In this document: piece by piece, positions 1 to 9,846 of the stretch | How the letters are laid out: the number at the start of each line of letters is the position of its first letter | Position numbering within the stretch: the first letter of the stretch is position 1 | Source of the DNA: Plantago elongata | Taxonomy: Eukaryota; Streptophyta; Magnoliopsida; Lamiales; Plantaginaceae | Assembly (NCBI GenBank): GCA_036897095.1 | Contig: JAYMSP010002977.1 | Coordinates: 1-21,691, forward strand | Reading direction: 5' to 3' | DNA: 21,691 nt | The notes under the pieces: model-generated | Databases searched by the model: none | Seen by the model: the letters and a program-made list of their open reading frames with translations, nothing else | What the model was told of the DNA's origin: nothing | Position numbers and translations under genes: made by a program

Positions 1-600
1 TTTACTTATCATGTACATATGGTTTGTAATGGATAATATTTTGATATTTTAATAATAAATGTGTATTTGAAATATTCAGCACAACCCTTGACGTCTGAAC
101 CAGATATGGGGCTGGTACACTGTACATGATTGTTATTGATCACATTACATCTTGAGTCATCATGAAGCAAGCTACTCCTGTCAAGAATTTCCTACTATAA
201 GTTAATCATATAAAGAAGTGTGATCTTCAAAAAGTTTTTAATAAGTATTCTTTAAAGAATTAACTCTTGTGCTTCTTCTTTTTGCTACTATTTGCCTAAA
301 CTTCAACCAAATTGGTGAAATGGATTATGTGGCAGCCTAAAATCCCATAATTGCTTCATTAATTTTTGTTCACGAAATCTTTGCCTTTTTGGTGTTGATA
401 TTTTTGGAGAATCATCTTGGTTCAATAACCGATTATTTGTTTTGAACTAAGTTTCAATTGCTCATTTATATCCATCTTAATCAGCTAATTCACAATTATA
501 TGTTCTCTCATAGTGTATGCTTGTTGTTTGATATTGATCCACTTTAAATATGGTTTAAAATGCCTTGAACTCTCTTTTTCTATAAACACAGGCATACATA
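1..600. other. AT-rich intergenic DNA, nothing recognised
   Basis: There is no ORF of note, no tandem repeat and no RNA-gene signature. Composition becomes more GC-rich and less homopolymeric from about 600, which I take as the edge of the retroelement remnant that follows. Confidence 0.5.
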
Positions 601-640
601 CCTAAATTCGACCAAGCAACACAAAATCATAGGGGTTCTA

Positions 641-728
641 CTGACTCAATTTACTCGTGGGGAGTTGACAAGTCCAAGCATAATCCAACTGCCTCATTTT
701 ACTCGAGGGGAGATGACAAGACCAAGGA
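641..728. repeat. Two-copy 48-bp tandem duplication inside retroelement copy 1
   Basis: Positions 641-680 and 689-728 align without gaps at 34 of 40 bases (shared core GACAAG.CCAAG). The 48-bp offset is a multiple of three, so the duplication would have kept a reading frame when the element was coding. Confidence 0.7.
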
Positions 729-875
729 GACTCTCGAGTATTTTTGTTCTCTCCATTCGTTGGTCCTCCTGATACGATGAGTATCCTTCCATAGATTGTT
801 GTGTTCTCATCATCATAGGCGACATGGTTTCAGTGTGAGCCACTAGACCGTCCTCTCGCCAGGGGCTAGATGATA

Positions 876-1121
876 TCATACTTTCTTTTTGTTTTCGTAG
901 GCTGGGTGATCACATGGCATTCCATTGTCTCCTAGAACTTGGTGGTCCAGGCAGGGCCGCTGACCTCCAAGGACTAGGTGATCATCTCCTACTCGGGGAT
1001 CATCTACCATCCACATTTTTTCATAGACCTGCTCTTCGAGTGGGAGTAATTCTTCATTAGCTCCTGCGACACTGATCATTGGGAGGATTATAATGCTCAG
1101 ACTCTCCTTGTTGTTTCCCAT
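876..1121 (-). pseudogene. Open remnant of the gag-protease linker, copy 1
   Basis: An 81-codon open stretch directly downstream of the gag zinc-like motif on the minus strand. Its IIILPMISVAGANEE segment resembles the I..IsGG linker that follows gag in Tat-type elements. The rest is charged and unrecognised. It is most likely a surviving piece of the decayed polyprotein and not an independent gene. Confidence 0.35.
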
Positions 1122-1129
1122 CAGATCGC

Positions 1130-1965
1130 CTCATGATATCCTCTTGAAGGTAGCACAGTTCTATGAGTCTTTGGATATCATGTCGGGGATGCGTACAATT
1201 TCCTGTTGAATGTCATACATGTTTGTGAAATGGGCAATACTTATTCGAAGTTTTGGTGAACCTAGTTTCTCGATGCTTAGTCCCCACTAAAATGACACAC
1301 CATTAACTTTGCATTATTGGCAAGATTTGTTCCTTGGGAGCTTTCAAATCTGTGTAGTCCATAGTGTCTACGCGGAAACCTCCTTCTTCATTCCTTCCCT
1401 TTTTGTCTCCTCTCCATTTTTATTCAACCTGTTGGTTTCCTCCACTCAAGTTATTTTGTTGTGGCTTACTTTTTTTCACTTTTGCTTTACCACATGATTT
1501 TATTCAGTGTTTCTTTTGTGATCAGGAACTGTTTGATCATCTCTGACTTTCGGTGAGTTCCCGATCTGTTTTGATGCCGGAGTTTACCAATATGTAACGA
1601 AAGACAGCATTGTTTGTATTCTCGCAGAGATTTATTATATGTTCCTCGATTGATTGTATCTCTACCAGTATTGAGGCATGCTCGAATCTCCTCATAAAGG
1701 ACCTTAAGCTCTAGTGTTCGTATTGTATGATTTCGGCCAAGTCGTGCTTTTTTTTAGGAAATTATTGAACCTCAAGTTGATTTGACCAACATTTGGTCCC
1801 ATGACATAATGGAATTCGGCCTGAGATGCTTCCACCAAATCATAGTGTGCCCTTAAAGGGTGTTGAGGAACAATTGAGCTTTGACATTGTCCAAAACTCC
1901 CATTCCTCCTAGAGAAGCCTCAAAACGGATCATGCGATCAATGGGGCAAGAATTTCCTTCATAGG
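1130..1965 (-). pseudogene. Broken gag of a Tat-like Ty3/gypsy element, copy 1
   Basis: Reading down from about 1955 on the minus strand gives GNSCPIDRM, RFEASLGGMGVLDNVKAQ, then HTMIWWKHLRPNSIMSW. This fits the retrotransposon gag pattern (hydrophobic, Trp, then PxSI.SW). SLRSFMRRFE follows near 1690, matching the SL..F..RF segment of the family. Near 1240-1170 comes KYCPFHKH, then HSTGNC and IQRLIELCYL, the KYCxFHxxxGHxTxxC...IExLI motif of plant Tat-type gags. The frame is broken by stops, including TAA at 1853-1855, TGA at 1772-1774 and a TGA at 1213-1215 where the motif normally has Gly. The gene is dead. Similarity to known families is recalled, not searched. Confidence 0.65.
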
Positions 1966-2479
1966 TTTCTTTTCAACTTGGGGCATTCCTTCACGGATGT
2001 AGTTGTTTTTCCCTCATGGTGGGACACGCATGGTTCATGCTCATTCCATACTTTAAAATGTCCATTGCTTGAGTAAGGGTCTCCAATTTTGATCGTTTCA
2101 GTTTCAGGGTGGCCTCATGGATTTTTGCTTGTTCAACGACTTGTTCATTTTCCTCCATGTGTCGATCCCTTCAGTATCTTATATTCCGAACCTTGACATG
2201 ATTATTTCTCTGTGTCACTCTCTCCTTATCTCATGGTATTTTTCCCAACCTCCACAGTATTCATCATCTCTTGTTCTTATGGTCGGGGATTCCAACCTAT
2301 CACCCGAATAATATCCTATCAGTCTAGGGTGGTGTGTCTCCCCTTTAGCAAATCTCGGTACAGATCCTCATATAAGTTTCTCCAATACTCACTACGACGG
2401 TCCTAGGTGAGAGGAAAGCTTAATTCATTTCCTGTCTTTCATCATATTCGTAAATCAGTCAATGTCCTTCAGCTAGTCT

Positions 2480-3160
2480 GATCCTAGCGGGGTGAGGTTT
2501 CAGGCTTGGTTGGTAGGTCCGGTGTCAGAGACAGTTGATCTCGGATCACTATGATTGTTTTCCTGGTACCTATTCTGGGTGGTGTCATAGCTTTTTGTTC
2601 CAAGTGATTCCCACGAATGACGTCAATATGATAAGGTACAAAAATGAATAAGTCAATTGTCCAAGTAAAGATCAAGATCAATACATCTAGAGCTAATGAG
2701 TATGGGAATGATTCGTCCGTCGATGTGTACAATGGTCTCACGTCAGCTTAGGTCCGAGTCCATATACTTTCGGGATCCACACAACAGTCTAGGTGAGTAA
2801 AGTCTATATGATGTCGTTGGTCAGCCTAATGATATGATGACACGTGATCTCTAAGCTAGGTGGCGTGTTTGAATCACGTCCAAGTTGATGACGTGTTTAA
2901 AGGTGGCCCACCAAAGCCCCAATGTCAGTTGTAGTTGGAGGTCAGCTCAACTATATTGGTGTCATAGGGATAGGATATACCAAACAAATGTTCTTCTCAA
3001 TGAGATATGAGGTCGGACCATCAAGCTACCCATGTCATGAGATCCTCTCTCATAACATGATTTAGTATTAGTTGCTTTGGCACCATACCTTTAAGTCCGG
3101 CGTCAGACCTACTTGAGAGAGGCGTCCGTACGCCCTAAGTTGCCCTAATTCGTTTTAGTT
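2480..3160 (-). other. Possible 5' leader/LTR portion of retroelement copy 1
   Basis: This stretch lies upstream of gag on the minus strand and holds no recognisable protein. Read on the minus strand it contains GGGGCTTTGGTGGGCC near 2915, several ACGTG/TGACGT motifs (2625, 2740, 2840-2895) and a TATATGGACTC string near 2760, which suits an LTR with promoter. Because the opposite LTR is not in the window, the ends cannot be fixed. Confidence 0.25.
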
Positions 3161-3300
3161 CGGTGTGAGACTTAAATGTACATATCACTTTATATATTTT
3201 AAATTCTATAATTTGTCCATCTTATATATATTTTGTTCCCTCAAAAAAATTCTTTTGCCCCCTCTCCAATTTCAAATTAGTGTTAAATTCTCAAAGTTTA

Positions 3301-3512
3301 TGAATTTATATAGAGAAAATTTTATGTTGCACCAAAAACGTTTTCGACTTTTTGAGTTTACCGCATACTCTTTTTCTTTTTCGCAATCGACACAAATAAC
3401 TTTTCATAATTTTTTATGGTACACCAAAAATTAACGTCCGTTAAATTTATATTTTAAAGCACACCAAAACCATTTCAGAAATTTTCACCCGCTACCAAAA
3501 CCTTTTTTAGTT
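3301..3512 (+). repeat. Left arm of the long inverted repeat
   Basis: Its partner is 4171-4385 in inverted orientation. The arm contains a loosely repeated submotif, CACCAAAACC or close variants, at about 3330, 3422, 3461 and 3494, so it may itself have grown by internal duplication. Confidence 0.7.
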
Positions 3513-4170
3513 TTTTAAATCACACTAGAACCTTTCTTAATTGATTTAAATAATCAAAATATATATGTCCGTATGAATTTTTTGGTGTTTCTAGACTAGT
3601 GGCGGGAGGAATATGCATCGTTTTTGCCATGACTTTGGCCTTTTGCAATCAAATTCTTCATATAAATTGTTGGTTCAGTGTAGAGATTTAAAGAACTGCA
3701 TATGCGTCCAGGGTCAATTGCGTATATTCATGTGTTTTGATCTAAAAAATGACACAAAGCTATATTTGTGGAACGAGCGTACATATTTTGTGCCTCCATT
3801 TTTGTAATTTATTGAAGCAACTAATTGAGAGATGGAATATAAAGAGAGTTCAAAAAATTAGTTTTATGGATAGAAGAAAATATATGTATTCCAATTAATA
3901 TACTAATAAATTTTATCATTTTTTTTCCTTGTAATATGAAATTTCACATTCACAAGATACTAATGCAATATGTAATTGTATCTATCATAAAAGAAACTTA
4001 TTGTTATATTTATCAAACAAGTTAAGAAAGTGTGTTTGGTTTGTAAAGTAAAGTGTCGTCGTTGGTTAATTTGTGACTCGGATTGTAATTCATGTTTTCG
4101 GAACACTTCTTATGTTCTTTTTGTAAGAATAAAATTTTAAAAATTTTAAAATAAATAAATTATAACTATA

Positions 4171-4385
4171 TAAAAAGTTTTGGTGGCGAAGAAAAATTTT
4201 TCAAAATGTTTTGATGTGATTTAAAATAAGTTAACAGTAAATTAACGGCCATCCAACCTTTGTGTAAGGCTAAATTTTTTTGAAAGTTATTGGTGTCGAT
4301 TGCAAAAAAAAGAGAATATGAGGTAAACTCAAAAAGTCGAAAAAGGTTTTGGCGGAAAATAAAATTTTCTCATTTATATATTCTG
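4171..4385 (-). repeat. Right arm of the long inverted repeat
   Basis: Inverted partner of 3301-3512. It begins AAAAAGTTTTGGTGGCGAAG, matching the inner end of the left arm, and runs out to AAAATTTTCTCATTTATATA, matching the outer end. Divergence is by scattered substitutions and small indels, indicating an old insertion. Confidence 0.7.
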
Positions 4386-4510
4386 AGTACATGTTTAATA
4401 TACAAAGTACTTCATTTGTTCCTGAAAACTTCATTTATTAAGGTTTATATCTTAATTTTAAATGGAAAATCATTTTTTTTTTGTGTGAGTCGAGGTTCGA
4501 CAAAATAATC

Positions 4511-5558
4511 ATTAGGAGGATCTGGCTAGCGTAGAACACCAGTTAGGTATGCAATGATAAACGATAAAACATGAAAAATGACAAAAGTTGTACTTTAGTA
4601 TCAAATTTATAATTTGAGTGTAAATTTAACGTTTTAAATTACATTTTTGGTAATGCAAACTATGGTATAACTTGTATTTTTCGGACAAATTTTAACCATT
4701 GTACGTATATTTATGGTTCATACTTCATTTACAATAACATGTAGTAAATTTTTTTGTTCAAATATGAATAGTTTACCTGAGGCATTTGCCAATAAATTTG
4801 TTCAATGTGTTGTTTGAAAGGATTTAAATTAAAGATATTTAGTACACTAACTTTTCTAAATAAACCAGTTATATTCATTATATTGCACAATTTGAATAGG
4901 AGAATCAAATTTTTTTACCCAACCAAAACATTTTGCTCCCCAAGAACATGCATGATTTTAATTAAAGAACATACTATATGGTCCATCCAATGACAGTGAA
5001 CTTATAGAAAAAGAATAAGTAAATCACTGTATTATGCATTACTAACCCTAATGATCTAGTATTCTAATGGTTTGGTAATTAGAGTAGTAGAGTGGTCAAT
5101 GTCTTGTTTGAAAAGCAAGAGAGTTCACCTACTCACTCTTCTACTCGATCGGACTTTCTTCCATAAGCTAGGATGATATCTACTTCCTCTTAATTTCATA
5201 ATTTCATTAAGTCATATGTGATATGTTAATTACCACTATAATAAATTACTAATAATGTTTTACACGGAACTAAATGTATGAATACTCCAAAACATAATAA
5301 GTTCTCACACACCACATAGATTTAACAGAGATAAAAAAAAGTGTGTATATATTACTCACTGTCACACAAATATGTACACAAAAAGTAAAATACAAAAGTG
5401 TTCGATCGTATATATGTTGTTAATTATTTCTCACAACAATCAAAAGTGACAACCCACACTAATTAAAATACATGTACTATTAGAAATGTATACCATAAAT
5501 ATGGCGTATGAGTATGTTTTTTAATCAATTATATTCGAATTAATTTTGAGAAAGCTAA
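4511..5558. other. Intergenic DNA and 3' flank of the MYB gene
   Basis: AT-rich sequence without supported coding potential. The minus-strand 3' untranslated region of the MYB should occupy roughly 5250-5558, but no canonical AATAAA is visible within it, so the poly(A) site would rely on a variant signal. Confidence 0.45.
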
Positions 5559-7909
5559 TTAAGCAATATCATGGAAGAAAGTATCATCCAAGAGTTCAGA
5601 CCATATTTGAGCTCCTCCAAAGGTGGAACTGCTACAAGCATCACCTGAATTAGTAGCCATAGAATTAACTTCCGTCACGGGGACCACCGTAGTAGTTGAA
5701 GGAGAAGTCGACATATTCGGTGGTAACCAGGGCGATGAACCAGCTGGAGAAGTCTGCATGCTGCAGGGAGCTTGTAAATCCGGCAAGTGATCATTGAACG
5801 GAATCGTGTTCTGGAGAAAATTGGTCGTGGGTGATGGCATGTTAAGGTTGTTCAAAATGGAGGTCTCTGATTTTAGTGAGTTTAAGAGATTGGAAGTTGA
5901 CATGTTTTGAATGTTGTTGTAACTAGTGTTCTGGAAAGTCGGGATTGGTGGGCCGGGCTGGACAATGGATTGCAGGTATTGTGTTAGCCGGGCTGTCTGC
6001 ACGGCCTCGTTTTGGAGCCGGATGGCCTGTTCCTCCCATGAAGGGTTTTCCAGGAGTTCCTTGAGGCTGGCTAGGGCTATGAGATGTGGAAGGCTTGAGA
6101 AAATATCGGTCCGTGGTTGGTGTGTCATCGGGTCGATTCCCATCTGGATTAGTTTCTTTTTTAGATGGGTGTTCCAAAAGTTCTTTATCTCGTTATCAGT
6201 TCTTCCAGGCAAGTGAGTTGCAATTGCTGACCATCTGTATTTATAGTGGCGAGATTGGAAATTAAATCAAAGTGAACTTATGAAATTATTATATACTAGG
6301 GCGAATTATTTTCAACTACCCTTCAAAATTGCCTAATTACATTCAAATCCCCACCATTTCAACAATCACATATTAGTTCATTTTTCACTTTCTAAGCAAA
6401 CATCATCTTATTATCTGATTTTGAATAAATAAACTCACATCTTAATTAATTCAACTTAAACTCTCTCAACACTATCTTTTTAATATTTTATTACAAATAT
6501 TATTTTTAATTTTTACAATTATTAACTTTTTAGTATAGTAAATGAAACTTATGAGTAAAATAAATTTAAGAAAAGTATATTATCAGTAAAATAATATAAT
6601 ATCCAATAATTTCTTAATATTGTATTATTAAAAATATATATTTTGTGGTTATTAATTTTACAACTAAAATAATAACTTATTTCAATATTAACTACCAATT
6701 AGTATTTTGTATCTTCGTTTTTATTCAAATATATACAGAGTTGTTAAGAGTTTCAAAGAGTGCATTCCATTTCAGTTTTCTTAATATTTTTACAAAATTA
6801 TTTGAAAAAATAGTTTTTTAAAAAATAAACTTTGTCATTTCGTTTTATTTTTCTTTTATAAATAGTTCTATATCTATTATGTAATTTTAGGAATGATAAA
6901 AATTGAATTTGTCACTTAGTAAGTTGAAAATTCACAAATGCGACTTATATGCATCTCAACTTGAAAAATGCAATATAATTTCGTGGTAAATATTGAATTA
7001 TTATTGTAAGTTAGAGTCAAATTTGTATTTAGTATATAAGGATGTGTTTGGGCATTTTAGAATGTAATTATTATTTTGAAATTGTTTAAGAATTGTAGGG
7101 ATTAATGTGTTATTATTCAAATACCAATGATTTTCTTGAGACCCAGATGCTTTGTAGAGGGAGTAGGTGTAATTTTTCCTATATACTAAAGTAAAATCCC
7201 TGATTATCTAAGAGCACAAGACAACTTTCAAAGGTAAAAATTATAATAATAAAAAATATACTTTATTTATGTATATTTTGAAGAAAAAAAGACGGAACAA
7301 AAAATACATCCATTTGCATTTGAATTAATTGTGATCAGTGGTTTAGTAATAAATATACTACAATAGTTTGAGTATAATTGGGATATTCTTATAAGCCAAT
7401 CAATCCTTAGTTGGTTACATATCATTTCCATATTGTGATCCATTAATACCTAAAACCAAGTAAAATCACTTTGGTTCAAAAAGTTGTTAGTGAGGAGAGA
7501 ACTAATGCCTCCCATTGGGGGCCTTAGCCATTAAGAACAAGAAGTAACAACTCACTTGTTGCCAAGGATGGAGTGGAGATTGAGAATGGTTTGTTCCTCT
7601 TCTTGGGTGAACTTCCCTCTCTTGATGTCGGGGCGCAAGTAGTTCGTCCAACGGAGTCTGCAACTCTTTCCACATCTGTTGAGACCTTCAATTGAGAGTG
7701 AAGCAAATGTTGTTTTAGTACGATTAACGAATTTCAAAATCGACAAAAACATAAGAATGGATGTTTAAGTACATACCAGCAAGTTTGGGAAGAGCTCTCC
7801 AGCTACCATGGCCATGTTGTTGAATGTAATTGATGAGTTTATCATCTTCTTCAGGAGTCCATGGACCTTTCTTCAACCCACTCTCATCACAGCATGGAGA
7901 CCTTCCCAT
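5559..7909 (-). CDS. MYB93: R2R3-MYB transcription factor, subgroup 24 (MYB53/92/93-like), three exons
   Basis: Seen: exons 7909-7777 (133 nt), 7685-7556 (130 nt) and 6234-5559 (676 nt) join into 939 nt, 312 residues plus TAA. Junctions are canonical: GTATGT donor and GAAG acceptor for intron 1, GTGAGT donor and ATACAG acceptor for intron 2. The start is the ATG of MGRSPCC, the usual R2R3-MYB N-terminus; an upstream in-frame ATG at 7930 is ignored because family members begin here. R2 carries Trp17, Trp37 and Trp57; R3 carries Phe70, Trp89 and Trp108. The recognition helix region is [14 protein letters not shown]. The R3 bHLH-binding signature (DLxxR type) is absent. Residues 116-163 ([16 protein letters not shown], then [16 protein letters not shown]) are the subgroup-24 hallmark. 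A Ser/Thr/Asn/Pro-rich stretch follows, and the protein ends in the acidic [15 protein letters not shown], a plausible activation motif. Known: subgroup 24 members are nuclear factors that promote suberin and lipid genes (MYB92, MYB53) or restrain lateral-root development (MYB93). Inferred: the same role here. MYB92 and MYB53 are alternative names; the choice among the three is uncertain. Confidence 0.95.
6235..7555 (-). other. MYB intron 2 (1321 bp)
   Basis: Donor GTGAGT at 7555 and acceptor ACAG at 6235 split the Lys88 codon after its second base, the conserved second-intron site in R3. The intron is strongly AT-rich with many poly-A and poly-T runs and no supported ORF. At 1.3 kb it is long for this family, in which second introns are often a few hundred bases, so an old insertion is possible. 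The stretch around 7040-7180 (GATGTGTTTGGG, then a TTTGAAATTG-like segment) resembles MITE ends, but I found no matching opposite terminus. Confidence 0.9.
7686..7776 (-). other. MYB intron 1 (91 bp)
   Basis: The intron starts GTATGT at 7776 and ends AG at 7686, splitting a glycine codon after its first base (Gly45). This position and phase are the standard first intron of plant R2R3-MYB genes. Reading through it gives a stop or a non-MYB extension, while splicing restores the [11 protein letters not shown] sequence of the third helix of R2. Confidence 0.93.
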
Positions 7910-8590
7910 TGTATTAGAATTAATATACACAATACAAGATTCTCCAACTTCTATCTAATCTATAGCTAATCAACCAAATATTTGTATGTTATGTTTCCTT
8001 ATGGTAGAGCTTTCTTTCTTCTAATCCTACCCAATAACTGAAACCCACTTCATATATATAGTTGGTATAGCACCAATTTCCTCTTTTGTCCTCACCTATA
8101 TACACTTATATTTCTTCTGAGCGAGAGGAACCCTTTTTTAGTCATACTTGATTACTAGTTAAATGATGTATATTTTCCCCTACTAACTCCCTTAATTATT
8201 AATGCAGCATAACTTTGTCGTCTTTCACTAGTCTATTTTGAAAGAGAGTAGATATAGTTGTGAGTTTTTATGTACCCCATTTTGTATACTCCACACTAAT
8301 CAATTCATCACTTCTAAAAGGTTCCAAATTAAAAATGAGGGCTACAATTTAGTTGAATTTTCGTTATATGATTTTTATATTCTATTATAATGTAAGAGTA
8401 AATTTTTTATTAAATTCGAAGATAGTTATCCGTTAAAAGTTAAAATGTCAAATTATTTAGAGAACGCAGAGAATACTATATACGATATAATTTTATCTCA
8501 TCTAAATACTCTACTTTATAGAATAATGTAAAATTTAGTAACTTATATTAAATTCTCCAAACACTTAATTGTAATTAACTTGTAAGCTGA
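7910..8590 (-). promoter_or_regulatory. 5' flank and promoter region of the MYB gene
   Basis: This stretch lies upstream of the MYB start codon on the minus strand and contains no supported coding sequence. Besides the TATA-like element near 8055, it is ordinary AT-rich DNA with pyrimidine-rich tracts (7999-8030) in the likely leader. No obvious transposon lies between the gene and about 8590, where a GTTCG-rich repeat starts. Confidence 0.45.
8051..8061 (-). promoter_or_regulatory. Probable TATA box of the MYB gene
   Basis: Read on the minus strand, this is CTATATATATG, about 142 bp upstream of the MYB start codon. That would give a 5' leader of roughly 110 nt. It directly follows ACCAACT (8060-8066 on the minus strand), which fits the ACCWAMY AC-element bound by many R2R3-MYBs. 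The placement suits a core promoter, but TATA-like strings are common in DNA this AT-rich, so the call rests on position. Confidence 0.5.
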
Positions 8591-8599
8591 TTAATGTTA

Positions 8600-9195
8600 T
8601 TTCAAGAGGTGTTTAACGGACTAAATGTTCGTGAAAATCTCACGAAAATTTCAGTCAACGCTCAATTCGTTTTCAATATTGATCTGTTCAAATTGTTCGC
8701 AAACACGTCCATTAACGAACGAACACGAACACGAGCATTAATTTTATTGTTCGGTAGTTCGCAAACTGTTCGTGAACTATATATTTTGTAAATAATATAG
8801 TAAGTAATATAATATAATAATATATTTTACTCCATTTTGTATAATTGTAGATTTGTAGCTTGTCTTAATTTATATTATTCGTATGATAAATGTATGACAT
8901 TACGGTTGCCTTGGAATATGGGTTTTTTTGAGCCTTTATTTTATATATGTAATATTTTTGCTTACTTTTTAGAATTTTAATATCGAACAAACTATTCGTG
9001 AATACGATCTTAATGAACAAACAAACTGAACTGATTACAAACAAAAGCTTAACAAACAAACACGAACAAACGAAAACCTTAGCAAATTGAACATAAATAA
9101 GTGAATGAGTTGTTCGACGAATACAAACACTCACACGAATACTAAAATTTTTAATAAACAAAATATTCAATAAACTCTTGTGTTAAATTCGTTCG
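8600..9195. repeat. GTTCG/CGAAC-rich foldback-type dispersed repeat
   Basis: The stretch carries a dense cluster of GTTCG on the left (8627, 8695, 8749, 8757, the palindrome GTTCGTGAAC near 8769) and CGAAC on the right (8984, then CACGAACAAACG near 9060, GTTCGACGAA near 9112), as well as CGAACGAACACGAACACG near 8718. This vocabulary is familiar from dispersed plant repeats, probably hAT-type or another non-autonomous DNA element. No intact terminal repeats or target duplication could be assigned. The open frames inside it are repeat-derived. Confidence 0.5.
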
Positions 9196-9370
9196 GTTCC
9201 TCATGAGCACATAGTTATTAATGCCAGCCATGCATCTCCCAACTTAATTCTATTGGTTTGCTTTTCGTTTGGTACAGTTTGGTCATTGAGTAACCTAACT
9301 ATTCAAACAATATATCCTCATGCTTTTGTCCTATTGCCTCGAATTAATACAATGATTTCAATGTAATATG

Positions 9371-9463
9371 CTAATTAAGTGAATATACCACATATTTGAA
9401 ACAGAAAAAAAGTAATATTATGTAAACGTTTACTATACCTAATTAAGTGAATATACCACATAT
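9371..9463. repeat. 25-bp perfect direct repeat
   Basis: Positions 9371-9395 and 9439-9463 are identical (CTAATTAAGTGAATATACCA and five more bases), 68 bp apart start to start. It may be a footprint of local duplication or a target duplication around an old short insertion. Confidence 0.85.
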
Positions 9464-9807
9464 CTGGTTTGCTTCATAGGATATACTCCACGTTATCAGT
9501 TCATCAATTAGTTTATATTTCGCAAAACATATAATCTACATATATATTTAATTAGCAAATCAATAGTTTATCAATTAATTTTATAAGTGATCATTTGACT
9601 TAACAAGTTTCAATTTTAATTAATTCATTCATTGATTAGTTTATTAAATACGCATGAGATCCCTAATATATTAAGCAAAGCAACCCATGTAACCCAACTC
9701 TTAAAATGCAGACATGCTGTTGCTAATCCATATTGCAAGAGTTCCATCTTCATAAGGATCAATTTTAATGAACACTACACAAATGAAGATGTTTATCACA
9801 TTAATAA

Positions 9808-9846
9808 TTGCCCTGTGCCACATACATGCATGCATGTACGGGGCAA
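9808..9846. other. Hairpin-forming sequence with double RY motif
   Basis: TTGCCC (9808-9813) pairs with GGGCAA (9841-9846), extending by three more pairs including a wobble. Inside lies the 14-nt palindrome ACATGCATGCATGT (9824-9837), which contains overlapping CATGCA RY elements, known B3-domain binding sites in plants. No nearby gene is obviously served by it. Confidence 0.4.

Larger units (their letters stand above)
600..3160 (-). mobile_element. Decayed Ty3/gypsy retrotransposon remnant (Tat-like), copy 1
   Basis: This block has a balanced composition that contrasts with the AT-rich DNA on both sides (sharp change near 3165). On the minus strand it translates into recognisable but broken gag sequence between about 1965 and 1130, listed separately. 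Sequence from about 3160 to 2480 would lie 5' of gag and should hold the leader and an LTR; repeated TGACGT/ACGTG motifs fit an LTR promoter, but I could not define LTR ends or a primer-binding site. No protease, reverse transcriptase or integrase sequence is recognisable downstream of gag, so the copy is truncated. The fragment below 900 probably continues into the gag-protease linker. Confidence 0.6.
3165..4510. mobile_element. Foldback element with ~213-bp inverted arms (non-autonomous, MULE/foldback-like)
   Basis: The reverse complement of about 4171-4385 aligns along its whole length with about 3301-3512. Shared blocks include GCAATCGACAC, CACACCAAAACC and GAGAAAATTTTAT, and the two arms share a perfect 22-bp match (3341-3362 against 4322-4343). 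Weaker similarity seems to continue outward to about 3240 and 4495, so the true termini may be there. The ~660-bp centre is AT-rich with no transposase. I could not identify a target-site duplication, so the class is inferred from the long arms; a MULE-type or foldback element is most likely. Confidence 0.65.

Noticed and set aside
3165-3434. 89-codon plus-strand open frame
   Set aside because: It lies in the left part of the foldback element, has AT-rich composition and no recognisable motif.
5923-6216. Open frames on both strands overlapping MYB exon 3
   Set aside because: They are shadows of the MYB coding frame; only the frame giving [20 protein letters not shown] is supported by family similarity and splice sites.
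7040-7190. Possible MITE in MYB intron 2
   Set aside because: Only one MITE-like end was seen; no inverted partner or target duplication.
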